This document shows positions 8,598-16,627 of a stretch of DNA of 64,000 bases, piece by piece. The notes under the pieces are model-generated. The model worked only from the letters and a program-made list of their open reading frames with translations. It had not been told where the DNA came from and made no database searches. Both the position numbers and the translations under genes were made by a program. This stretch comes from Minicystis rosea (GTDB lineage: Bacteria > Myxococcota_A > Polyangia > Polyangiales > Polyangiaceae), in assembly GCA_001931535.1 (NCBI GenBank), contig CP016211.1:4819573-4883572 (forward strand). Reading direction: 5' to 3'. Every line of letters starts with the position of its first letter. Position 1 is the first letter of the stretch.

Positions 8598-9710
8598 ATG
8601 GCGAAGACCGCGCGCGATCGATCGACCACGTTTCCTCCGCCGCCGCGATCGTTCCGCGCCCGTGGGCGCGAGCTCGCGACGCTGGCGCGCGCCGCCGTCT
8701 CCGGGCACCACCCGCGCATCGCCCTCGTGGGCGCAGGCGGATCGGGCAAGTCGACGCTCGCGTGCGCGCTCGGTCATCGCGTGCGGCGCGCGTTCCCCGG
8801 CGGCATTCATTGGTTCCGCGTCGGCGCCTGGGACACGTTCACGCTCACGGGCATGCTCGCGTTGCGCTTCGGCCTCTCCATGGCGCGCCCGCGCATGCTC
8901 GCGCGCGTCTCGGCGCACCTCGAAGAGCGCGGGCGCACCTTCATCGTGCTCGACAACCACGAGGACGATCGCGCGATCTCCGCGCTGCTCGACGCGCTCC
9001 GCGATCGGCCCGTGACGTGGCTCATCACCGCGCGCCGCTGCCTCCTCGCGGGCGTGAGCGTCTACCCCGTCGTCCCGCCGCTCGTCACCGAAGGCCGGAG
9101 CCCCTTCCCCGCCGTCGCCTCGCTCACGCGCCTGTTGCGTTGGAACCCGGTGGCCCTCGATCTCGCTGACGCGCTCGTCACCGGCGGCGCCTCTTCCGCG
9201 GCCGATCTCGGCGCGTGGCTGATCTCCCGCGGCGTCGATCGCGTCCGCGTCATCGACCACGAGGACGATCTGCCGGAGGTCGCGCTCCTCGTCGCGTTCG
9301 CTTGGGCGGATCTCCCGCCGGCCTCGCGCCGCGTGCTCGCGGTCCTCGCTCACATGGGCGGAGATCACATCGACGCGGCCTCCCTCACGCACCTCGCTCA
9401 CGCCCGCGGAAACGCGCTCGATCCGTTGGTTCGCCTCCGCCTCGTGCAGGAGCCGCTCGCCGGCCGCTTCGCGCTCCACGCCACCGTGCGTCACGCGGTG
9501 CTGAAGCGCACGCACGGCGATCCGGCCGCACACTTCGAGCACTACGTGGGCATGTTGGAGCGGTCGCCCGAGCGGCTCGATCTGGAGCAGACGCACCTCT
9601 TCGCCGCCATGGATCACGCGAGCATGAAGGGCGACGTCGGCGCGGCCATGCGCATCGAGCGCCTGCTCGCGCGCCTCGAAGAGCGCGGCGACGACGCGGG
9701 CGAGACGTGA
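8598..9710 (+). CDS. STAND-like P-loop ATPase without recognisable effector or repeat domain
   Basis: A 370-residue protein. The Walker A motif GAGGSGKS is at residues 45-52, in the style of NB-ARC/AfsR-type STAND NTPases. The likely Walker B strand is TFIVLDNHEDD, followed by LITARR as sensor. The rest is a helical ARC/winged-helix-like region with DLPPASRRVLAVLAHMGG. Most STAND proteins carry a DNA-binding or effector domain plus TPR or WD repeats; neither is seen here, so this is a minimal or truncated member. The frame stays open upstream to 8382, but that stretch is not protein-like; the ATG at 8598 (MAKTARDRS) was chosen for that reason. It may be a signalling switch; function unknown. 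Confidence 0.7.
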   Translation: MAKTARDRSTTFPPPPRSFRARGRELATLARAAVSGHHPRIALVGAGGSGKSTLACALGHRVRRAFPGGIHWFRVGAWDTFTLTGMLALRFGLSMARPRMLARVSAHLEERGRTFIVLDNHEDDRAISALLDALRDRPVTWLITARRCLLAGVSVYPVVPPLVTEGRSPFPAVASLTRLLRWNPVALDLADALVTGGASSAADLGAWLISRGVDRVRVIDHEDDLPEVALLVAFAWADLPPASRRVLAVLAHMGGDHIDAASLTHLAHARGNALDPLVRLRLVQEPLAGRFALHATVRHAVLKRTHGDPAAHFEHYVGMLERSPERLDLEQTHLFAAMDHASMKGDVGAAMRIERLLARLEERGDDAGET

Positions 9711-9769
9711 TCGCGCGCGCTTGACCTCGGCGCACCGCCGAGGCACGCCGAGCCTCCAACGGAGGTTCG

Positions 9770-10384
9770 ATGAAGCTCTACTACAGCCCGGGCGCCTGTT
9801 CTCTCTCCCCCCACATCGTGCTGCGCGAGGCGGGTCTCCCGTTCGAGCTGCAGCGTGTCGACACGCGCTCGAAGCAGCTCAAGGGCGGCGGCGACTTCAC
9901 CGAGATCAACGACAAGGGCATGGTCCCCGCGCTCCAGCTCGACGACGGCTCGGTGCTCACCGAGGGCCCCGCCATCGTGCAGTTCCTCGCCGATCAGAAG
10001 CCCGAGACGGGCCTCGTGCCCAAGGCCGGCACGATGGAGCGCTACCGTCTCGCGGAGTGGCTCAACTTCATCAGCACGGAGCTCCACAAGGGCTTCACGC
10101 CGCTCTTCAACCCCGCCACGCCGGAAGAATACAAGCTCATGGTGAGGGAGGCGCTCGCCAAACGCTTCGGCCTCGTGCAGAAGCGGCTCGAAGGGAAGAC
10201 GTGGGCCATGGGCGATCAGTTCACGGTCGCCGACGCCTACCTCTTCACCGTCCTCAGCTGGACGAAGTTCGTCGGCGTCGATCTCAGCCCGTGGCCCGTG
10301 CTCGTCGCGTACCTCGAGCGCGTCGCGGCGCGCCCGACGGTCACCGAGGCGCTCGTGGCCGAGGGCCTCGTCAAGAAGTCCTGA
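9770..10384 (+). CDS. gstA: Glutathione S-transferase, beta class (GstA-like)
   Basis: A 204-residue protein of typical beta-class GST length. The start MKLYYSPGACSLSPHIVLRE places the class-specific Cys at position 10 in the active site. The thioredoxin-like domain covers residues 1-80, including LTEGPAIVQFLAD, and the all-helical domain includes AMGDQFTVADAYLFTVL, the N-capping motif of the family. It conjugates or reduces electrophiles with glutathione, or a related thiol, in the cytoplasm. The ATG follows GGAGG with a 4-base spacer. The gene is monocistronic, ending in a hairpin shared with the convergent gene at 10448. Confidence 0.9.
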   Translation: MKLYYSPGACSLSPHIVLREAGLPFELQRVDTRSKQLKGGGDFTEINDKGMVPALQLDDGSVLTEGPAIVQFLADQKPETGLVPKAGTMERYRLAEWLNFISTELHKGFTPLFNPATPEEYKLMVREALAKRFGLVQKRLEGKTWAMGDQFTVADAYLFTVLSWTKFVGVDLSPWPVLVAYLERVAARPTVTEALVAEGLVKKS

Positions 10385-10414
10385 GCGCGTCGCTCACCCT
10401 TCCGACGACCGCGC

Positions 10415-10438
10415 GAGCGCCTCGCCTTCGAGGCGCTC
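10415..10438. terminator. Hairpin between convergent genes
   Basis: A perfect 9-bp stem GAGCGCCTC / GAGGCGCTC with a 6-base loop, between the gstA stop (plus) and the stop at 10448 (minus). There is no clear T tract, so it is a candidate bidirectional terminator. Confidence 0.5.
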
Positions 10439-10447
10439 CGCGCTGCT

Positions 10448-12721
10448 TCACGACACCGAAAGCGCGCGGCGGAGAATGCGGGCCGCGATGCGCGCGTCAT
10501 CCGATCGCCGCGTGAGCGGAGGCCGATCACCCTCCCCCGCCTCGGCCGCCGCGAGCCGCTGCTCGGCCGCCTCGATGAGCGCATCGGCCAGCGCGTCCTC
10601 GCCCTCGGCGCGCAGCACGCGCGCCTCAGCCAGCGAGAGGTGCCCCTGGTGCAGCTCGATCACCGCGGCGAAATACGGGTTCTGCCGCAGCAAATCGAGC
10701 GACATGGCGAACGCGTCGCGCGCTTCGTCGACGAGATCGAGCATCGCCAGCGCCGCGCCGCGCATCCCCGTGAAGATCCCTTCGACCCGCACGTCGCCCA
10801 CGTTGCGCGAGAGCCGAGCCGCGTTGTCGAGCCACAGCTCGGCCTCCTGCGCGCGCCCCGCGTCCAGATGGAGCACGCCCAGGTAACCGGTGACGATGCG
10901 CAGGTTGCGCTGCATCTTGAGCCGGCGCGCGATGAGCAGGCCGCGCTCGTAGTACGCCTCGGCGCGCTCCAGATCGCCGGCCTCCAAGTGATACGACCCG
11001 AGGCCCATGGCCGCGCGGCACTCGGCCACCTCGTCCGCGCGCTCGACCCCGAGCGCGAGCGCCGCCTCGTAGTGTGCGCGCGCGCCCGACGCGTCACCCA
11101 TGGCCTGCAGCACGCCGCCCACCTGCTGCAAGGCCAGCGGCTCCGACGTGCCATCGCCCGCGGCCGTGGCCTCCACGAGGGCGGCCCGCGCGTGCGTGAG
11201 CGCCGGCTCCAGATCGCCGAGCTGGAACCGCGCCACGCCCACCGCCAGGTGCATCGCCACGATCTGCCGCGCGCTCCCCGCGTGCCGCGCCAGCGCGAGC
11301 GCCACCTGCGCGTCGCGCTCCGCTTCCTCGAGCTTGCCCTGCGCTCGCAGCGCGCCCGCGCGCACGCCCAGCGCGCGCCCGATCATCGCGGCATCGATCC
11401 CCGAGCGCGGCCCCGTGTCCCCGGTCCGCAGAGCGTCGTCGAGCAACACGAGCTGCGCCCGCGAGAGCCCCGTCCCCGACGCGATCACATCGAGCGCGAT
11501 GGCCGCGCGCAGCACCAGATCGGGCCGCCGCCCCTGCGCCCCGAGATCGAGCACCGCCTCGAGGTTCTCCCGCTCGGCCGCGAGCTCCTCGCGCGTGCTC
11601 ACCGACGCGGGCGTGGCCGGCAGATCGGTGAGCGGCCCCGACGCGAGATCGAGGTAGTAGCGCGCGTGCCGGAACGGCGCCCCCGAAGCTTCGTCACCGA
11701 GCGAGAGCGTACCGGCCGCGTGCGCGCGGATGGCCTCGCACAACGACAGCCGCGGCGCCGCGCCTTCACCGCGCGTCGCGCGCACGAGGCCCTTCTGCAC
11801 GAGCGCTTCGATCACCTCGCCCACGGGCCGCGCCTCCGCCGCGCGCGACAGCGCGACCACGTGCTCGGCCGCCGCGACCGTGAAGCCCCCGCGGAACACC
11901 GAGCACTGCGCGAGCACCTCACGCTCCTCGGGACCGAGCTGCAGATACCCCCACGCGATCGCCTGCGCGTCCGAGCTCACGCAGCGCCCCGGCCGCGGTG
12001 CCGGCAGCGCGCGCGGGTCGCCCTCGGCGAAGCGCGACGCGCACAGCTCGATCGCGAGCGGCACACCACGCACGCGCCGCACCAGATCGGCGATGGCCGA
12101 CGACTCCTCGACCGACGGCACGAACCCGCTCCGGCGCGCACGCACCCGCTCCACGAACAGCGCCGCCGCATCCCCTTCGAGCGCCGCCCCTTCGGGCAGC
12201 GTCAGCGGCCCGACCTCGATGGGATCTTCACCGATGAGATAGAGCGGCTCTCGGCTCGTCACCAAGAAGCGCGCTTCCGGCGCCAGATCGAGCCATCGCA
12301 AGATCACGTCCGCGCCCCGCGGCAGGAGCTGCTCCACGTTGTCGAGCACCACCAGCGCGCGCCCACGCGCCGCCAACGCGCGCCCAATCGCCGTGACCGA
12401 CGCCTCACCCGCGGCCGTCGCCTCATCCGCGATCGACAGCGCCCGCGCCACCACCGCGCTCATCGCCTCGACGTCGCGCGCGTCGCACAGCTCGCAGAAC
12501 CAGACGCCGCCCGAGCCCTCGTAGACGCTTCGCTGCGACAGCGCCACCCGCTGCGCGAGCCGCGTCTTCCCCACGCCGGCTTCGCCCACCAGCGTCACCA
12601 GCCGTCCCTCGCTGAGCGCCTGCTCGATCGCCGTGAGCTCCCGCAGTCGGCCGACGAACACCGACGACTCGAGCCGTATGAAGCTCGTCCGACGCATCCG
12701 GTGCAGGAAGTCGGTCAGCAC
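10448..12721 (-). CDS. AfsR-like STAND ATPase with C-terminal TPR repeats
   Basis: About 757 residues. Walker A GEAGVGKT is at 46-53 behind the family opening SSVFVGRLRELTAIEQAL. ALVVLDNVEQLL is the Walker B region and FLVTSREPL the sensor. A winged-helix segment follows (QLGPEEREVLAQCSVFRGGF). Residues from about 400 on form TPR-like helical pairs (LAVGVARFQLGDLEPALTHARAAL, ECRAAMGLGSYHLEAGDLERAEAYYERGL). Relatives are ATPase scaffolds in signalling or transcription regulation, often with an N-terminal DNA-binding or kinase domain; none is present here. Start GTG 12721 or ATG 12697, both without a good ribosome site. Confidence 0.82.
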   Translation of the reverse strand: MLTDFLHRMRRTSFIRLESSVFVGRLRELTAIEQALSEGRLVTLVGEAGVGKTRLAQRVALSQRSVYEGSGGVWFCELCDARDVEAMSAVVARALSIADEATAAGEASVTAIGRALAARGRALVVLDNVEQLLPRGADVILRWLDLAPEARFLVTSREPLYLIGEDPIEVGPLTLPEGAALEGDAAALFVERVRARRSGFVPSVEESSAIADLVRRVRGVPLAIELCASRFAEGDPRALPAPRPGRCVSSDAQAIAWGYLQLGPEEREVLAQCSVFRGGFTVAAAEHVVALSRAAEARPVGEVIEALVQKGLVRATRGEGAAPRLSLCEAIRAHAAGTLSLGDEASGAPFRHARYYLDLASGPLTDLPATPASVSTREELAAERENLEAVLDLGAQGRRPDLVLRAAIALDVIASGTGLSRAQLVLLDDALRTGDTGPRSGIDAAMIGRALGVRAGALRAQGKLEEAERDAQVALALARHAGSARQIVAMHLAVGVARFQLGDLEPALTHARAALVEATAAGDGTSEPLALQQVGGVLQAMGDASGARAHYEAALALGVERADEVAECRAAMGLGSYHLEAGDLERAEAYYERGLLIARRLKMQRNLRIVTGYLGVLHLDAGRAQEAELWLDNAARLSRNVGDVRVEGIFTGMRGAALAMLDLVDEARDAFAMSLDLLRQNPYFAAVIELHQGHLSLAEARVLRAEGEDALADALIEAAEQRLAAAEAGEGDRPPLTRRSDDARIAARILRRALSVS

Positions 12722-12919
12722 TGGTCAACGAGCTTACCATCGCAGAATCGGCTGTGAAATGACGGTTTTCCGTCCCCACACCCGACCACAACGGCGCTGC
12801 GCTCGTTTCCTCCGTCAGTGACGGCGCGCCTCCCGTCCGGCGCGAGACTCGATGACACCTCCGCCCTGGCCATGACGCGCACGGACGCGAGCGCAGCTTT
12901 CGTCGCGCGCAGATGGATC

Positions 12920-12967
12920 GTTTGAGCTCAAACCATCTCCGAACGCATCGTCCGTTCGAGCTCGAAC
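12920..12967. repeat. Two diverged 14-bp palindromes GTTYGAGCTCRAAC just past aat
   Basis: GTTTGAGCTCAAAC (12920-12933) and GTTCGAGCTCGAAC (12954-12967) are each perfect palindromes and each is followed by CATCT. They lie 13-60 bp downstream of the aat stop on the minus strand. The first sits inside a longer hairpin with AGATGG/CCATCT arms. The same palindrome core recurs at 30716-30737, and the string CTCAAACCATC recurs at 27355. They may be terminators or members of a dispersed repeat. Confidence 0.65.
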
Positions 12968-12979
12968 CATCTGCGGCGC

Positions 12980-13702
12980 TCACCCGCGCGGCAGGCGCTC
13001 CAGCGCGGCGAGCGGCGCGAGCGGGAACGACCAAGCACCGCGCCGCGATGGGGCCGCCACCGCGACGGACAGCGCCGCGAGGAAGTCGCGCCGCGGCCAG
13101 CTCTCCCCGCCGAACCGCGCCAAGTGCGGAGTCTCCACCTCGCAGTCGACGAACGAAAATCCCCACGCCGCGAAGTTGCCGAGCAGCGTCACGAAGGCCA
13201 CCTTCGACGCATCCGGCGCCCGCGCGAACATCGATTCTCCCGTGAACATCCGCCCGATCGAGACACCGTAGAGCCCGCCGACCAGCTCGCCGTCCTGCCA
13301 GCTCTCGATGCTGTGCGCGAAGCCGAGCTCGTGCAGGGCCGTGTATCCCGCGATCATCTCCGCGTTGATCCACGTCCCGCCCTGCCCGGGCCGCGGCACT
13401 TCGCTGCACGCCTCCATCACGCGGCGAAATGCGGTGTCGACGCGCACCTCGTACTCGCCGCGGCGGATGCGCTTGCGCAGCGACGTCGGCACGTGCGCGC
13501 GCTCCGGCACCACCACGAAGCGCGGGTTGGGCGAGAACCAGAGGAGCGGCAGCCCCTTGTGCGGCCACGGGAAGATCCCGCTCGCATACGCGAGCAGGAG
13601 CCGCTCCGGCGAAGGCTCTCCGCCAAAGGCGACGATGCCCTCGGGGCTCGCCTGCTCGGGCGATGGAAACGCATTCTCGCGACCGAGCATGGGGATGCGC
13701 AT
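12980..13702 (-). CDS. aat: Leucyl/phenylalanyl-tRNA--protein transferase
   Basis: A 240-residue protein. It aligns by eye with E. coli Aat from its first residues: AFPSPEQASPEGIVAFGGEPSPERLL, then GIFPWPHKGLPLLWFSPNPR, GTWINAEMIAGY, LHELGFAHSIE, ELVGGLYGVSIGRMFTGESMF and the SFVDCEVETPHLARFGG end. It transfers Leu or Phe from tRNA to proteins with N-terminal Arg or Lys, marking them for ClpS/ClpAP (N-degron pathway). The start at 13702 (MRIPMLG) was chosen because the family begins there; ATG 13714 and a further upstream start are possible. It is transcribed divergently from the lipoprotein at 13777. Confidence 0.95.
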   Translation of the reverse strand: MRIPMLGRENAFPSPEQASPEGIVAFGGEPSPERLLLAYASGIFPWPHKGLPLLWFSPNPRFVVVPERAHVPTSLRKRIRRGEYEVRVDTAFRRVMEACSEVPRPGQGGTWINAEMIAGYTALHELGFAHSIESWQDGELVGGLYGVSIGRMFTGESMFARAPDASKVAFVTLLGNFAAWGFSFVDCEVETPHLARFGGESWPRRDFLAALSVAVAAPSRRGAWSFPLAPLAALERLPRG

Positions 13703-13776
13703 GCGCCGCGACATGTTGCCATCGTTCGCCGGCCGCGCCAGCACCCGTCACGCCCTCGCCATGATAGGAGTCGCGC

Positions 13777-14316
13777 ATGCATTGGCTCCCTTCGCGGCTC
13801 CCCTTCGCGCTCGCCATCGGGCTCGGCGCCTGCGGCGGCAAGGTCGTGGTCGACGGCAGCGCGGGCACCGGCGGAGCCGGCGGCAGCGGTGGCTCGTCGT
13901 CGAGCTCGTCTCCCACCGTGTCCACGTCCGTCGTGTCGAGCAGCTCCAGCACCTCCAGCGGGCCGGCCGTCTGCCCCGATCCTTTCCCCGGCATCCAGGC
14001 GAGCTGCGATCACGAAGGCCTGCAATGCGTGCCGCCCCTCACCTGTTGCGGCAGCCCCGCGACCTGCAAGGGCGGCCTTTGGCACTATGACGAAATCGAC
14101 TGCGACGCGCCTTGCGCCGCTCCTTGCGGCCCCGACGGCTTCGCCTGCACGGCCGGCGCCGTCTGCATCGCCTACATCGGCACAGTCACCACCTACCAGT
14201 GCCGCGAGAACCCTTGTCAGGGCCCACTCGATTGCTCCTGCGCCGGCTCGTTCTGCGCAGAGCAGATGATGAGCTGCAACAACATCCAGATGGGCTTCAA
14301 AGTCCTCTGCGACTGA
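13777..14316 (+). CDS. Cys-rich lipoprotein with Ser-rich linker
   Basis: A 179-residue exported protein. A short signal sequence ends in a lipobox LGAC (Cys 19), followed by a Gly/Ser linker (about 25-62) of the kind common in myxobacterial surface lipoproteins. The C-terminal 115 residues hold 18 cysteines, so a disulfide-rich outer-membrane or surface domain is likely. No known domain is recognised. The gene ends at a strong hairpin and stands alone between aat and the di-haem cytochrome operon. Confidence 0.8.
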   Translation: MHWLPSRLPFALAIGLGACGGKVVVDGSAGTGGAGGSGGSSSSSSPTVSTSVVSSSSSTSSGPAVCPDPFPGIQASCDHEGLQCVPPLTCCGSPATCKGGLWHYDEIDCDAPCAAPCGPDGFACTAGAVCIAYIGTVTTYQCRENPCQGPLDCSCAGSFCAEQMMSCNNIQMGFKVLCD

Positions 14317-14330
14317 TCACATGAACGCAC

Positions 14331-14359
14331 GGAGCCGCCCTCCCCCAGAGGGCGGCTCC
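14331..14359. terminator. Strong bidirectional hairpin
   Basis: A perfect 12-bp stem GGAGCCGCCCTC / GAGGGCGGCTCC with a 5-base loop, between the lipoprotein stop at 14316 (plus) and the cytochrome stop at 14421 (minus). Position and stability fit a shared terminator. Confidence 0.8.
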
Positions 14360-14420
14360 ACGCATCGTCATCGTGATTGGCTATCAGGCCATCGGCGGTC
14401 GACCACCCGTCGACCACCCG

Positions 14421-15548
14421 TCATTGGCAGGTCTTTTCGGGCATGGCGTCGATCCAGGTCTTGAGGAGCGCGACGCCCTCGTCGTGAACGAGGTTGTGGC
14501 CCACGGGCGGCATCGCGATCTTGCTCTCCAGCGTCCCGGCCCGACACGGCACGATGGAAAGCTCCGAGTGGCCCGGGACGACGTCGAAGGCGAGCCCGCA
14601 CGTCGCGCCGCCCGCCGAAGCGGGCACCTTGCAGACACCGTAGTCCGAGGGGTCGCCCTTCACCGGATCGGTATGGTCCCAATCGAGCCAGAACGCCGTG
14701 CCCTTCGCCAAACCGACGACGCCGTGGCAATGGCTGCAATTGGCATCTAGATACGAGCGCCCGCGATCGGAGGGCGACGCGCTCCCGAAGGGATCCACGA
14801 GCGTCTGGCGCGCGGCCACCGCCGGCGGCGTGGTGTCGAGCAGGCCGAGCGACGCGAGGTGATCGATCTGATTCTCGGGGCCCTTGCCGTAATCGTGATC
14901 ACGGTTCCATTGCCGTGTCCGCCCGCCGAGCGATCCCGTCATGCCTACCTTGCCGTGGCACTCCAGGCAGACATTGGTGTTGGGCACGCTGTAATGGTTG
15001 GTGCGCGTCGCGCCCGTCGCGTCGATCCAGCTCACGTCGATGGTGTCGCCCGCGACCTCGCGCACGGCGCCTTTCTGCTCCGCGTCCCACTCGTACGTGT
15101 GCGGAATCCACCCCGTGCTCTCGCGCACGAGGAGCCGTGTCTCCAAGAGGCGAAGGCCCTTCTTCGCATCGCGCTCGTCAATCGGATAAGCGAACGTCTT
15201 CACCAAGATCGCGCCCACCGGGAGCTCCCATCGATCGGTGTCGCGATATCCAATCTTCTTCCCCGGAGGCACGTAGAGGAAACGGTGCTTTTCCGTGTAG
15301 TCGGAGAAGAGGGGCGCCACCACGTCGTACGGAATCACGCCTTCCGCCGGGGTTTGCTCGTGATCGTCGGTGAAGAGGTGCCACTCGGCGAGCGTGTCCC
15401 AGGGCTTGCCTTCGGGCGCGGGCGTGGGCTTCACGGTGCCGGCGTCGGGCGGGCCGGCATCGCCGTTGGTGTCGGACGAGCCCGAGCAGGCGCCGCCGAG
15501 CGCGAGCGAGACGAGGAGCAACGCGCGCTGAGAAAATCGTCGAATCAT
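14421..15548 (-). CDS. Di-haem c-type cytochrome lipoprotein (SO2930/TIGR03806-like)
   Basis: A 375-residue exported protein. A signal peptide with lipobox GGAC is followed by an Asp/Pro/Gly linker, a large domain with PYDVVAPLFSDYTEKHRFLYVPPG, and two haem-binding motifs, CLECH and CSHCH. This fits the family found beside beta-helix proteins and MauG-type peroxidases (SO2930-like). Its ATG overlaps the stop of the peroxidase gene by four bases (ATGA), so the two are translationally coupled. It is the last gene of a three-gene operon and ends at the hairpin at 14331. The likely role is electron transfer in the periplasm or outer membrane; the substrate is unknown. Confidence 0.85.
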   Translation of the reverse strand: MIRRFSQRALLLVSLALGGACSGSSDTNGDAGPPDAGTVKPTPAPEGKPWDTLAEWHLFTDDHEQTPAEGVIPYDVVAPLFSDYTEKHRFLYVPPGKKIGYRDTDRWELPVGAILVKTFAYPIDERDAKKGLRLLETRLLVRESTGWIPHTYEWDAEQKGAVREVAGDTIDVSWIDATGATRTNHYSVPNTNVCLECHGKVGMTGSLGGRTRQWNRDHDYGKGPENQIDHLASLGLLDTTPPAVAARQTLVDPFGSASPSDRGRSYLDANCSHCHGVVGLAKGTAFWLDWDHTDPVKGDPSDYGVCKVPASAGGATCGLAFDVVPGHSELSIVPCRAGTLESKIAMPPVGHNLVHDEGVALLKTWIDAMPEKTCQ

Positions 15549-16627
15549 CGGGGAATCCTGAATCCGTCGACCGGAACGGGCAGGCCGCTCGGCACCTTCG
15601 CCGGGCGGCCGGGGCTGCGGCTCGGGTCGACGAGACCTTTGTCGAGGAAGGTGGTGATGGCGGAGATCTCGTCCTCGTCGAGCGCGCGCGGCGCGAGCTC
15701 CGCTTCGTGGCGAACCGCGTCGAGGAGCTCCTCGACGGCGCCCGTGTGAAAATACGGCCCCGACTCGCGCACGTTGCGCAGCGTGGGGACACGGAAAGCA
15801 TATTGATCAACCGCGACACGCGTGACCGCGCCGCGGCCCTCGTCACGAACGCCGGCGATCGGCGCGACATGACGATCGGCGAACACCTCGGCTTCGAAGC
15901 GCGGCGGCACGTGACACTTCGCGCACCCCACCTCGGCAAAGAGCCACATCCCCCGCTGCGCCTCGGCGCTCAAAGCACCCTCGTCGCCGGCGATGAACTG
16001 GTCATAGGGGGATCGATCGCTCACCATCGTGCGCTCGAACGCCGCGATGGCTTGTTGCAGATGGATCACGCTCACGGCCGGCTCGGCCCCCGGAAAGGCC
16101 TCGGCGAAGCGCGCCGCATAGTCGGGAATGGCCGCGATGTCGGCCACGACCTCCGCGGGATCGCGGCCCAGCTCCCGCGCCTCGTGGAGCGGGAAGATCA
16201 CTTGATCTTCGAGCGAGCCGGTGCGCCCGTCCCAGAAGAGCGTCTCGCGATGAGCCACGTTCCACAGCGTCTGCGCGTTGCGACGCGTGAGGCTCTTACC
16301 GACGCGGCCGGGCCCCGTGGGGCCCACGCCGCCCACGCCGATGGAGCGCGCCAGCCCATCGGACATGCCCCAGATTTCGCTGTGGCACGTGGCGCAGGCG
16401 ACCGCGCGATCGGTGGAGAGGATGGGGTCGTAAAACAGCAGGCGGCCGAGCTCCGCCTTGATGGGCGTCGTCGGGTTCGCCTCCGGCTCGGGCGCCGCCG
16501 CGAGCGCCTCGGGCGCCCACGGCAGCACGCGCGAAACGGTCGCGGGCGCATGAGGATTGCCCTCCTCCACGGTGCAACCCGTGAGGGCGAGGAGGGCAAT
16601 CGCGAGCCACGAGCCGGGCGAGCGCAT
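15545..16627 (-). CDS. MauG/cytochrome-c-peroxidase family di-haem protein, lipoprotein
   Basis: A 360-residue protein with lipobox LTGC. The first haem motif is CATCH within AVACATCHSEIWGMSDG and the second is CAKCH within EVGCAKCHVPPRF. LGRLLFYDPILSTD and VPTLRNVRESGPYFHTG are standard for bacterial di-haem peroxidases and MauG-like enzymes. Such proteins reduce H2O2 or carry out oxidative modification using cytochrome electrons. The start at 16627 overlaps the beta-helix stop by one base (TGATG), so the frame open further upstream is not used. It sits between a beta-helix lipoprotein and a di-haem cytochrome; the trio probably forms one exported redox system. Confidence 0.9.
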   Translation of the reverse strand: MRSPGSWLAIALLALTGCTVEEGNPHAPATVSRVLPWAPEALAAAPEPEANPTTPIKAELGRLLFYDPILSTDRAVACATCHSEIWGMSDGLARSIGVGGVGPTGPGRVGKSLTRRNAQTLWNVAHRETLFWDGRTGSLEDQVIFPLHEARELGRDPAEVVADIAAIPDYAARFAEAFPGAEPAVSVIHLQQAIAAFERTMVSDRSPYDQFIAGDEGALSAEAQRGMWLFAEVGCAKCHVPPRFEAEVFADRHVAPIAGVRDEGRGAVTRVAVDQYAFRVPTLRNVRESGPYFHTGAVEELLDAVRHEAELAPRALDEDEISAITTFLDKGLVDPSRSPGRPAKVPSGLPVPVDGFRIPR

